The notes below the pieces were generated by a model that had not been told where the DNA came from, searched no databases, and saw nothing but the letters and a program-made list of their open reading frames with translations. From JBKEDH01 sp047975295 (lineage in GTDB: Bacteria > Bacteroidota > Bacteroidia > Flavobacteriales > Flavobacteriaceae), in NCBI GenBank assembly GCA_047975295.1, contig JBKEDH010000175.1, positions 1 through 22,041 of the forward strand: a DNA stretch of 22,041 nt, read 5' to 3'. Both the position numbers and the translations under genes were made by a program. This document shows positions 14,042 through 21,259 of this stretch, piece after piece. Position 1 is the first letter of the stretch. Every line of letters starts with the position of its first letter.

Positions 14042-14084
14042 CGAACCTATAAATTAATCATTTACAAATTACAATAAAATACCT

Positions 14085-15371
14085 ATGGCAAATAACGCTA
14101 CCATTGAGATAGATGGCAAAAAATACGATTTCCCCTTAGTTGAAGGAGCAGAAAAGGAAGTTGCAATAAATATAAGCAGTTTAAGAAGCAGTACCAATGG
14201 TATAATAACATTAGATCCCGGTTATAAAAATACAGGATCGTGCGAAAGTGGTATTACATTTTTAGATGGCGAAAAAGGAATTTTAAGATATAGGGGCTAT
14301 TCTATTGAAGAATTAGCGGAAAAAGCCGATTTTCTTGAGGTGGCATATTTACTTATTTTTGGAGAATTACCAACAAAAGAACAGAGTGAAAAATTTTATA
14401 CCGATATTAAAAACCAATCTGTTGTTGATGAAGATATAAAGAAAATAGTCGAAGCATTTCCTAAATCGGCGCATCCAATGGGTGTTATTTCATCGTTAAC
14501 TAGTGCCTTGACCGCATTTAACGCATCTGCTGTAAATGCGCATTCCGAAGAGGACATGTATAAAGCCATTGTAAAAATATTAGGTAAATTTCCCGTTTTG
14601 GTAGCTTGGACCTACCGTAAGCGCCTCGGGTTGCCTTTCGATTACGGTAACGATTCCTTGGGCTATGTAGAGAACATTTTATATATGATGTTTAAAAAAC
14701 CCAATAAAGAATACAACCAAAACCAAATCTTGGTCAATGCTCTGGATAAGTTGCTAATCCTTCATGCCGACCACGAACAAAACTGTTCTACCTCTACGGT
14801 ACGTATAGCCGGTTCGTCGCATGTTGGTTTATTTGCTTCTATTTCGGCAGGTATTTCGGCACTTTGGGGGCCACTCCACGGAGGTGCCAACCAAGCTGTT
14901 TTAGAAATGTTGGAAGCCATTAAGGAAGATGGTGGCGATACCGCAAAATATATGGCAAAAGCAAAGGATAAAGCAGATCCATTCCGTTTAATGGGCTTTG
15001 GCCACCGGGTATATAAAAATTTCGATCCCCGAGCAAGAATAATTAAAAAAGCAGCCGATGACGTATTGGGCGATTTGGGTGTGGACGATCCTATTTTAGA
15101 TATAGCCAAAGGATTGGAAAAAGAAGCTTTAATAGATCCTTATTTTGTAGATAGAAAACTATATCCGAACGTCGATTTCTATTCCGGTATTATTTACAGA
15201 GCCATGGGCATCCCGACCGATATGTTTACTGTAATGTTCGCATTGGGGCGTTTACCGGGCTGGATAGCGCAATGGCGCGAAATGCGTTTACGTAAAGAAC
15301 CTATTGGTCGTCCAAGACAAGTTTATATTGGTAAGACCGAAAGGGAATTTGTGCCGATTGAAAAACGTTAA
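14085..15371 (+). CDS. gltA: Citrate synthase, type II (hexameric class)
   Basis: Condenses acetyl-CoA with oxaloacetate at the entry of the TCA cycle. The product is 428 residues, the same class and length as E. coli GltA. Motifs: RYRGYSIEELAEKADFLEVA near 69-88, then HADHEQNCSTSTVR (227-240). The catalytic residues are His265 in GPLHGGANQ, His307 in GFGHRVYKNFDPRA and Asp364 in PNVDFYSG. An N-terminal strand-rich extension (ATIEIDGKKYDFPLVEGAEK) is typical of type II. A hairpin overlaps the stop codon (AAACGTTA 15363-15370 with TAACGTTT 15377-15384), followed by a terminator. Confidence 0.97.
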   Translation: MANNATIEIDGKKYDFPLVEGAEKEVAINISSLRSSTNGIITLDPGYKNTGSCESGITFLDGEKGILRYRGYSIEELAEKADFLEVAYLLIFGELPTKEQSEKFYTDIKNQSVVDEDIKKIVEAFPKSAHPMGVISSLTSALTAFNASAVNAHSEEDMYKAIVKILGKFPVLVAWTYRKRLGLPFDYGNDSLGYVENILYMMFKKPNKEYNQNQILVNALDKLLILHADHEQNCSTSTVRIAGSSHVGLFASISAGISALWGPLHGGANQAVLEMLEAIKEDGGDTAKYMAKAKDKADPFRLMGFGHRVYKNFDPRARIIKKAADDVLGDLGVDDPILDIAKGLEKEALIDPYFVDRKLYPNVDFYSGIIYRAMGIPTDMFTVMFALGRLPGWIAQWREMRLRKEPIGRPRQVYIGKTEREFVPIEKR

Positions 15372-15393
15372 TTTAATAACGTTTAAAAAAGAT

Positions 15394-15425
15394 AAAGCTT
15401 CATAAGGATTTCTTGTGAAGCTTTT
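15394..15425 (+). terminator. Probable terminator after gltA
   Basis: AAAGCTTCA (15394-15402) pairs with TGAAGCTTT (15416-15424) around a 13-nt loop, followed by a short T run. A second 8-bp hairpin sits just upstream across the gltA stop codon. The rest of the gap to the next gene has no convincing promoter box. Confidence 0.65.
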
Positions 15426-15472
15426 ATATTTACATAAATATCAGTTTCCATAAGAATATTAATTGTTTTTAT

Positions 15473-16387
15473 ATGATTCAATTAAACATAAAAGACGAAA
15501 TTTCAAAACTTAGTGCTGTTGTTTTGGGTACGGCAAAAAGCAATGGCCCTGTTCCTAAACTGGAAGATGCTTACGATCCCAAAAGCCGGGAACACATTTT
15601 GGCGGGGACTTACCCTAAGGAAAACGATATGGTTTTGGAAATGGAAGCCGTAGTTAGGGTTTTTCAAAAATATGGTGTAACGGTTTACCGCCCCGAAGTG
15701 ATTGAAAACTGTAACCAAATTTTTTCGCGCGATATTGCCTTTGTTATAGAAAATAAAATGATACGAGCCAATATTTTGCCCAATAGGGAAAAGGAAGTAC
15801 AGGCCATTAATTACATTTGGGAACAGGTTGAAGAAAAAAACAGGATAATTTTACCGCCCGAATGCCATGTGGAAGGTGGCGATGTTATGCCTTGGCGCGA
15901 CTATATTTTTGTAGGTACTTACTCGGGAAACGATTATCCCGATATCATTACGGCACGTACCAATATCGACGCGGTTATAGCTTTACAGGAACTGTTTTCG
16001 GATAAAATAGTGAAATCTTTCGAACTTCGAAAATCGAATACCGATGCCAAAGAAAATGCCCTACATTTGGACTGCTGTTTCCAACCTATTGGAAAAGGAA
16101 AGGCCATTACCCATAAAAACGGATTTCTTATTGAAAAGGAATACCAATGGTTGGTCGATTTTTTTGGAAAAGAAAACATATTCGAAATAACCAAAGAAGA
16201 AATGTACCATATGAATAGTAACATTTTTTCCATTTCGGAAGATGTTATCATTTCCGAACGGAATTTTACAAGATTAAACACGTGGCTCCGTAACCAAGGT
16301 TTTACGGTCGAAGAGGTTCCGTACAGTGAAATAGCAAAACAGGAAGGCTTGTTACGTTGTTCTACATTGCCTTTAATTAGAGATTGA
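15473..16387 (+). CDS. DDAH/arginine-deiminase-like guanidino-group hydrolase
   Basis: Member of the amidinotransferase/arginine deiminase superfamily, which acts on guanidino groups through a Cys thioimidate intermediate. The product is 304 residues with no signal peptide. The superfamily catalytic set is present: Asp87 in FSRDIAF, Glu134 in HVEGGDVMPW, His198 and Asp200 in ALHLDCCFQPIG, and a nucleophilic Cys296 in GLLRCSTLPLIRD at the C-terminus. HxD is the form seen in arginine deiminase. Candidate reactions are arginine to citrulline, dimethylarginine to citrulline, or amidino transfer; sequence alone does not choose. It is followed by a second, distantly related family member and by argS, suggesting arginine-related metabolism. 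It is probably on a separate message, since the next gap is 272 nt. Confidence 0.85.
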   Translation: MIQLNIKDEISKLSAVVLGTAKSNGPVPKLEDAYDPKSREHILAGTYPKENDMVLEMEAVVRVFQKYGVTVYRPEVIENCNQIFSRDIAFVIENKMIRANILPNREKEVQAINYIWEQVEEKNRIILPPECHVEGGDVMPWRDYIFVGTYSGNDYPDIITARTNIDAVIALQELFSDKIVKSFELRKSNTDAKENALHLDCCFQPIGKGKAITHKNGFLIEKEYQWLVDFFGKENIFEITKEEMYHMNSNIFSISEDVIISERNFTRLNTWLRNQGFTVEEVPYSEIAKQEGLLRCSTLPLIRD

Positions 16388-16388
16388 A

Positions 16389-16430
16389 TTTGAAAGAGGA
16401 AAAGTGAAAAACTAAAAGTGAAAAATGTTT
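16389..16430 (+). repeat. Heptad array after the DDAH-like gene
   Basis: Units in 7-nt steps from 16389: TTTGAAA, GAGGAAA, AGTGAAA (twice), AACTAAA and AATGTTT. They start one base after the stop codon. AGTGAAA is the same word as in the infA-rpmJ array, read in another register. Confidence 0.6.
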
Positions 16431-16448
16431 GTACATGTTTAGAATAAG

Positions 16449-16525
16449 AAGTCAAGAGCCAAGAACCAAGACTTTTAGATATTAGAGGATAGAGTAGAGA
16501 AACAAGAGAATAGAGAGAATAGAAA
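16449..16525 (+). repeat. Eleven degenerate 7-nt units, ctlX upstream region
   Basis: A 7-nt register holds from 16449 to 16525: AAGTCAA, GAGCCAA, GAACCAA, GACTTTT, AGATATT, AGAGGAT, AGAGTAG, AGAAACA, AGAGAAT, AGAGAGA, ATAGAAA. Most units start with A or G followed by AG or GA. AAGTC and GACTT at the ends of the first four units can also pair. The degeneracy is higher than in the ribosomal gaps. Confidence 0.5.
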
Positions 16526-16532
16526 AGCACTA

Positions 16533-16560
16533 TGTCATGCTGAGCTTGCCGAAGTATCTC
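16533..16560 (+). repeat. Possible dispersed intergenic repeat
   Basis: This 28-nt stretch begins TGTCATGCTGAGCTTGCC and ends GAAGTATCTC. It is more GC-rich than its surroundings and resembles a short word (TGTCAT-CTGAGC-GAAG-ATCTC) that I recall as recurrent in intergenic regions of many bacterial genomes, Bacteroidota among them. The recall is unverified. There is only one copy in this window. Confidence 0.45.
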
Positions 16561-16565
16561 TTTTT

Positions 16566-16600
16566 AAGTGAAAAGTGAAAAATTAAAAGTAAAAATTTCA
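16566..16600 (+). repeat. AAGTGAA heptads
   Basis: AAGTGAA occurs twice, then AAATTAA, AAGTAAA and AATTTCA in the same 7-nt register. It uses the same word as the infA-rpmJ array, about 9 kb away. Confidence 0.6.
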
Positions 16601-16628
16601 GATCGTATTATAGAAAAAGGACACCTTT

Positions 16629-16659
16629 AACAACCAACAACCAACAACCAACAACCAAC
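16629..16659 (+). repeat. AACAACC tandem repeat at the ctlX start
   Basis: Four exact AACAACC units (16629-16656) plus AAC run directly into the ATG at 16660. This is the most regular 7-nt array in the window. No Shine-Dalgarno sequence is present. Confidence 0.85.
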
Positions 16660-17595
16660 ATGCAACAAACAACAAACACAATATTAATGGTTCGTCCTGT
16701 AAATTTCAGAATGAACGAACAAACTGCAATAAACAACTATTACCAAAAGATATTGGATAGCTTACTGCCCGAAACCGTAAACGCAAAAGCTCAGCAAGAG
16801 TTTGATGCCTTGGTTAAAAAATTAACCACAGTGGGCGTTAATGTAATTGTGGTTAACGACACCAACGATGACGACACACCCGACTCCATTTTTCCGAATA
16901 ATTGGGTGTCGTTCCACGAAAACGGAACCGTTGGCCTATATCCTATGTTTGCCGAAAACCGACGCTTAGAACGGCGGGAAGATATTTTGGAAACCATAGA
17001 AAACAAAGGCTTTATAATAAAACATATTGTAGATTACACTTCGGCAGAAGAAGAACATATTTTTCTTGAAGGTACCGGAAGTTTAATTCTGGATCGCATA
17101 AACCGAAAAGTCTATTGTGCTTTGTCACCAAGAGCCGATGAAGATTTATTTATAGAATTTTGTGAAGATTTCGAATTTATGCCCGTTATTTTTACGGCAA
17201 ACCAAACTGTTAACAATCAACGGAAACCCATTTACCATACCAATGTTATGATGGCACTTGGAGAAACTTTTGCTATTGTTTGTTTAAGTAGTATTGATGA
17301 TAAAAAGGAGCGCAAAAACCTAATAAATCATTTAAAAGAAGACAGTAAAGCTATTATTGATATTACCGAAAACCAAGTTAATAATTTTGCAGGTAATATG
17401 TTGCAAGTAAAAGGAGCAAACAATCAAGGCTATTTGGTTATGAGCGAATCGGCCTTTAAATCCTTAACCAATCAACAAATAGTCGAAATAGAAAAACATA
17501 CCAAAATACTGTACAGTTCGTTGAATACCATTGAAGCCTGTGGTGGCGGTAGTGCCCGTTGTATGATGGCAGAGGTGTTTTTGCCTGTTGGGTAG
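16660..17595 (+). CDS. ctlX: CtlX-like citrulline utilization hydrolase
   Basis: Arginine-deiminase-fold protein whose family is annotated as citrulline utilization hydrolase CtlX, thought to release ornithine from citrulline; the reaction is family knowledge recalled here, not shown by sequence. The product is 311 residues with no signal peptide. Motifs in order: MVRPVNFRMN at the N-terminus, Asp75 in PDSIFPNNWVSFH, Glu137 in LEGTGSLILDR, His193 in YHTNVMM (HxN, where ADI has HxD), and the nucleophile Cys301 in GGGSARCMMAEVFLP. It differs clearly from the upstream DDAH-like protein, so the pair is not a recent duplication. The ATG at 16660 is preceded directly by the AACAACC array. An alternative internal start (Met10) would lose little, but the family usually begins before MVRP. 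Confidence 0.8.
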   Translation: MQQTTNTILMVRPVNFRMNEQTAINNYYQKILDSLLPETVNAKAQQEFDALVKKLTTVGVNVIVVNDTNDDDTPDSIFPNNWVSFHENGTVGLYPMFAENRRLERREDILETIENKGFIIKHIVDYTSAEEEHIFLEGTGSLILDRINRKVYCALSPRADEDLFIEFCEDFEFMPVIFTANQTVNNQRKPIYHTNVMMALGETFAIVCLSSIDDKKERKNLINHLKEDSKAIIDITENQVNNFAGNMLQVKGANNQGYLVMSESAFKSLTNQQIVEIEKHTKILYSSLNTIEACGGGSARCMMAEVFLPVG

Positions 17596-17717
17596 TTAAG
17601 AAGAAAGAAGTATTAAGGTATATGTTCTAAAATCTGTCAAACCTAATATAATGGCCAATATCAATCCTTTTTTGTGTTATGGTTAAAACGGATACATAAT
17701 TACAAACCAAAAAAAAT

Positions 17718-17725
17718 TATCTTTG
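17718..17725 (+). promoter_or_regulatory. argS -7 promoter box
   Basis: TATCTTTG is an exact TAnnTTTG match, 25 nt before the argS ATG and followed by CAATT. A -33 TTG at the right distance is not evident. The 155-nt gap shows no terminator for ctlX. Confidence 0.55.
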
Positions 17726-17750
17726 CAATTCCAAAATAGAAAATATTTTT

Positions 17751-19538
17751 ATGAGCCTTCAACAAACCTTATTAAACCAAGTAAAGCAAGCTGTTTTAAG
17801 CACTTATAATGTTGAAATTGATTCTGTAGAATTTCAGGCCACCCGAAAGGAATTTGCTGGCGATATTACGGTTGTTATTTTTCCTATGTTACGTTTTGTA
17901 AAGGGTAATCCGGTACAAATTGGTGAAGCTGTTGGTCAATATTTACTCGATAATGTAAGCGAAGTAAAAGGTTTTAATGTGGTTAAAGGGTTTTTAAACA
18001 TTGAAATTTCCGACACCTATTACATTAATTTTTTCAATACTATAAAAGCGGATGATAACTATGGTTTTGTCCAACTAGAACAGGATAAAAAAGCTATTAT
18101 GGTCGAATATTCGTCGCCAAATACCAATAAGCCACTCCATTTGGGACACATCCGTAATAATTTATTGGGATATTCGGTTGCCAAAATTATAAAGGCTTCT
18201 GGGAAACAAGTGTATAAAACCCAAATTATTAACGATAGGGGCATCCATATTTGTAAAAGTATGTTGGCCTGGAAAAAATACGGTAAAGGTGAAACCCCTA
18301 AATCAACAGGTATAAAGGGCGATAAGTTTGTCGGTAATTTTTACGTGGCTTTCGATAAACAGTATAAAACCGAAATACAAACTCTAATTAGCCAAGGCAA
18401 AACCGAAGAGGAAGCCAAAAAGCAAGCTCCATTAATGCTCGAAGCCCAAGATATGCTGCGCCAATGGGAAGCCGGCGATACCGAAGTGGTAAGGCTCTGG
18501 AACACTATGAACCAATGGGTTTATGATGGTTTTGATGTAAGCTATAAAAATCTGGGCGTCGATTTCGATAAAAACTATTACGAAAGCAATACGTATTTAT
18601 TGGGAAAAGATGTGGTTGAAACAGGTTTGGAACAGGGTGTTTTTTATAAAAAACCGGACGGTTCAGTTTGGATCGACCTGACCGATGAGGGCTTGGACGA
18701 AAAATTGGTGCTACGGGCCGATGGCACTTCGGTATATATAACACAAGATATAGGTACAGCCATACAACGGGTAAAGGATTACCCCAATGTTGGAGGGATG
18801 GTTTACACCGTAGGTAACGAGCAGGATTATCACTTTAAGGTACTGTTTTTAATTCTGAAAAAATTAGGATTTAGTTGGGCCGAACATCTGTATCATCTAT
18901 CTTATGGTATGGTTGAGTTGCCTTCGGGAAAAATGAAATCGCGAGAAGGTACCGTTGTCGATGCCGACGATTTAATGGAAGAAATGACCGAAACAGCCAA
19001 AACCATTTCCGAAGCACTGGGAAAATTGGATGGTTATACCAATAGAGAAAAGGAAGCCCTTTATAAAACCATTGGCTTGGGTGCATTAAAATATTATATG
19101 TTAAAGGTGGATCCTAAAAAGCAAATGATGTTCAATCCGGAAGAATCGGTCGATTTTAATGGAAATACCGGGCCTTTTATACAATATACGTATGCCCGGA
19201 TACAATCCATTTTACGTAAAGCCGATTTTAATTACGAAATGATTAATTTAAGTGAATCTGAAATTTCTCTACACGAAAAAGAACGTGAACTGATAAAGCA
19301 GATACAGGCATTTCCAGAAACCATCCAATATGCAGCCCAACAGCATAGTCCGGCATTGGTGGCCAATTATACTTACGATTTGGTCAAAGAATTTAATTCC
19401 TTTTATCAAAACGTTTCCATTTTGGGAGCCGATACCGTTACCGAAAAAATATTTCGTGTACAGATTTCGGCCAAAGTTGCTTCGGTAATAAAAAGTGCTT
19501 TTGGTTTGTTGGGTATTCAAGTACCCGAACGGATGTAG
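17751..19538 (+). CDS. argS: Arginyl-tRNA synthetase
   Basis: Class I aminoacyl-tRNA synthetase that charges tRNA-Arg and needs the tRNA for arginine activation. The product is 595 residues. Domains: N-terminal Arg-S additional domain (about 5-95); Rossmann catalytic domain with the HIGH-type motif HLGH at 130-133 in SSPNTNKPLHLGHIRNN; the KMSK-loop variant KMKSREGT at 394-401, a common ArgRS form; and a C-terminal DALR anticodon-binding domain from about 475 (FIQYTYARIQSILRKA). It has its own -7 box. It converges on the acyl-CoA-binding protein gene with only 2 nt between stop codons and no visible terminator hairpin. Confidence 0.98.
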   Translation: MSLQQTLLNQVKQAVLSTYNVEIDSVEFQATRKEFAGDITVVIFPMLRFVKGNPVQIGEAVGQYLLDNVSEVKGFNVVKGFLNIEISDTYYINFFNTIKADDNYGFVQLEQDKKAIMVEYSSPNTNKPLHLGHIRNNLLGYSVAKIIKASGKQVYKTQIINDRGIHICKSMLAWKKYGKGETPKSTGIKGDKFVGNFYVAFDKQYKTEIQTLISQGKTEEEAKKQAPLMLEAQDMLRQWEAGDTEVVRLWNTMNQWVYDGFDVSYKNLGVDFDKNYYESNTYLLGKDVVETGLEQGVFYKKPDGSVWIDLTDEGLDEKLVLRADGTSVYITQDIGTAIQRVKDYPNVGGMVYTVGNEQDYHFKVLFLILKKLGFSWAEHLYHLSYGMVELPSGKMKSREGTVVDADDLMEEMTETAKTISEALGKLDGYTNREKEALYKTIGLGALKYYMLKVDPKKQMMFNPEESVDFNGNTGPFIQYTYARIQSILRKADFNYEMINLSESEISLHEKERELIKQIQAFPETIQYAAQQHSPALVANYTYDLVKEFNSFYQNVSILGADTVTEKIFRVQISAKVASVIKSAFGLLGIQVPERM

Positions 19539-19540
19539 TA

Positions 19541-19807
19541 TTATTTTCCGTACAAAAAATAATTGTTTACCAAATCAATATACATTTGTTTGGCTTCATC
19601 TTGGTTAATGCCTTTGGCCTGGAAAAGAGCATTAGTCTTAAAGGCGTTTATTATGGGTTTTCGACTGCTTGGGCGATCGTAATTGTTTGTAGCTTTTTTG
19701 TAATAGGCATAGAGTTTTAAAAGTACATCGGCAGGAAACGGATCGGTGTAGCTGTTTACTCGATCTACGGCCTCTTCAAATGCTGTATTTAAATCTTTAT
19801 TACTCAT
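19541..19807 (-). CDS. Acyl-CoA-binding protein (ACBP family)
   Basis: Small cytosolic four-helix protein family that binds medium- and long-chain acyl-CoA esters. The product is 88 residues, the length of a free-standing ACBP. It fits the family along its length: LNTAFEEAVDRVNSYTDPFP, then LLKLYAYYKKATNN (YxxYKQAT-like), a central region FKTNALFQAKGIN equivalent to the family's KWDAWNxLKG, and EAKQMYIDLVNNY. The characteristic Trp residues are replaced. ACBP is best known from eukaryotes but is present in some bacteria. It overlaps psd by 8 nt and is the last gene of the lipid cluster, which fits a role in acyl-chain supply; that role is inference. Confidence 0.85.
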   Translation of the reverse strand: MSNKDLNTAFEEAVDRVNSYTDPFPADVLLKLYAYYKKATNNYDRPSSRKPIINAFKTNALFQAKGINQDEAKQMYIDLVNNYFLYGK

Positions 19808-20456
19808 TTATTTCGGCTATAACACATTCGCCACCTCTAACCTTTTGGTTAAGTTGTACCTTGATATTGGTGTCCAAGGGTAAAAACAAATCTACTCTGG
19901 AGCCAAATTTTATAAAACCTGCATCGGTACCTTGAATGGCTTTGTCGCCTACTTTTGCATAGTTAACAATACGTTTGGCCAAAGCACCTGCAATTTGGCG
20001 GTAAAGTACTTTGCCATAAGTTTGGTTTTCTACCACAATGGTAGTACGCTCGTTTTCTTCACTTGCCTTTGGATGCCATGCCACCAGATATTTTCCGGGA
20101 TGGTATTTGCTAAAAAGAACATGGCCACTTATAGGATAACGGGTAACATGAACATTTATTGGAGACATAAACACACTTACCTGCAAACGCTTTTCTTTAA
20201 AATATTCTTTTTCGAAAACTTCTTCGATAACCACAACCTTGCCGTCAACGGGCGAAATCACTTGTTTGTCATTTACTTTGGTACGGCGTTTTGGGTTTCT
20301 GAAAAATTGTAAAATAAGAATTAAAAAAACGACTAAAACTATTAATAATGATAGTCTGAGCCATTGTAACGAAATAAAGTTATCTACCAGCAGGGCTGCA
20401 CCAATTACCAAAATAAACGTTATAACAATTATTTTATAGCCTTCTTTATGAAACAT
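19800..20456 (-). CDS. psd: Phosphatidylserine decarboxylase, short form
   Basis: Pyruvoyl-dependent enzyme that makes phosphatidylethanolamine from phosphatidylserine at the inner membrane. The product is 218 residues, the short class. Two N-terminal hydrophobic segments (about 8-27 and 33-52) anchor it. The catalytic core has SPVDGKVVVIEEV, then QVSVFMSPINVHVTRYPISG and GKYLVAWHPKASEENERTTI. The self-cleavage site is Gly185-Ser186 in FIKFGSRVDLFLP; Ser186 would become the pyruvoyl group. FGSR replaces the LGST of the long E. coli enzyme and is usual in the short class. It overlaps cdsA by 11 nt and the ACBP gene by 8 nt, indicating coupled translation. Confidence 0.93.
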   Translation of the reverse strand: MFHKEGYKIIVITFILVIGAALLVDNFISLQWLRLSLLIVLVVFLILILQFFRNPKRRTKVNDKQVISPVDGKVVVIEEVFEKEYFKEKRLQVSVFMSPINVHVTRYPISGHVLFSKYHPGKYLVAWHPKASEENERTTIVVENQTYGKVLYRQIAGALAKRIVNYAKVGDKAIQGTDAGFIKFGSRVDLFLPLDTNIKVQLNQKVRGGECVIAEINE

Positions 20457-21255
20457 ATTTTATAATTCTTAAAAATAAATAAATAAAAGGACCTGCAAAT
20501 ATAATGCTGTCTAACCGGTCTAAAAGTCCGCCATGTCCCGGCATTATAGTGCCACTGTCCTTAACGTTCGCCTGTCGTTTAAATTTCGATTCTATTAAAT
20601 CGCCCAGCGTGCCAAAAACGCTTACAATAATACTTAAAATAAGCCAATATGAAAAGTTTAAGGTCTGCGTATAATGAGAAATAAAATAACTGGCAATACA
20701 CGAAAAAAACAGACCACCCAAAAAGCCTTCAACCGTTTTCTTGGGTGAAATTTTCTCGAACAGTTTTTGTCTTCCAAAGTTTTTGCCAACCAAATAAGCA
20801 AACGAATCGTTTACCCAAACTAAAATAAACGATCCCAATAATATTTTAGGATTGTATTCTGAATGGTGATTGGCTATTAAAACCAAAAAAACAAAGGCAT
20901 TCGATACATAAAAGGTTGTTAAAATATATTTTTTGTTACCAAATAGCGGAATGGTTTTTTTGGAGAACAAATCTTTAATTAAAAATAATTGAACAAAAAT
21001 AGTAAGTACCGTAAGTACTTGTATTACTTCGTTTATAGCTTGATAAGTATAAGGTAAAGCAAAAACCACATAAATAAAAATAAAAATAAGATATGGAATA
21101 AAACCTTTAAGCTGTATAAGTTTGCAGAATTCGTTAAGGCAAATTAATCCAAATACAAAAAATAGTACCAAAAGGGTATACTGGTTTTCTATACAAATAA
21201 TAAGGAGCGCTACATATAGCAGACCTGATAGGGCTCGAATAACGGTTTCTTTCAT
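20446..21255 (-). CDS. cdsA: Phosphatidate cytidylyltransferase
   Basis: Integral membrane enzyme that makes CDP-diacylglycerol from phosphatidate and CTP, the branch point of phospholipid synthesis. The product is 269 residues with about seven to eight hydrophobic segments. The CDS signature lies near the C-terminus: SKFKRQANVKDSGTIMPGHG continuing GLLDRLDSIIFAGP, with the KD, HGG and DRLD elements. WVNDSFAYLVGKNFGRQKL and the KISPKKTVEGFLGG loop are also typical. It starts 4 nt after the LUD-domain gene and overlaps psd, so a single message is likely. No PS synthase gene is in the window to link the two steps. Confidence 0.95.
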   Translation of the reverse strand: MKETVIRALSGLLYVALLIICIENQYTLLVLFFVFGLICLNEFCKLIQLKGFIPYLIFIFIYVVFALPYTYQAINEVIQVLTVLTIFVQLFLIKDLFSKKTIPLFGNKKYILTTFYVSNAFVFLVLIANHHSEYNPKILLGSFILVWVNDSFAYLVGKNFGRQKLFEKISPKKTVEGFLGGLFFSCIASYFISHYTQTLNFSYWLILSIIVSVFGTLGDLIESKFKRQANVKDSGTIMPGHGGLLDRLDSIIFAGPFIYLFLRIIKYVS

Positions 21256-21259
21256 TCTA

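Noticed and set aside
14762..15109. 115-residue minus-strand reading frame in gltA
   Set aside because: It is a shadow of the citrate synthase core, with no start context or family match.
15934..16530. 198-residue minus-strand reading frame over the DDAH-like gene
   Set aside because: It runs antisense to a gene with full catalytic motifs, has low-complexity Ser/Phe/Leu composition and no recognisable domain.
16533..16560. Insertion-sequence end or attachment site
   Set aside because: No transposase, target duplication or second inverted end is present; it is kept only as a possible dispersed repeat.
19932..20312. 126-residue plus-strand reading frame over psd
   Set aside because: It runs antisense to a gene with complete catalytic motifs; its composition is that of a reversed coding sequence.
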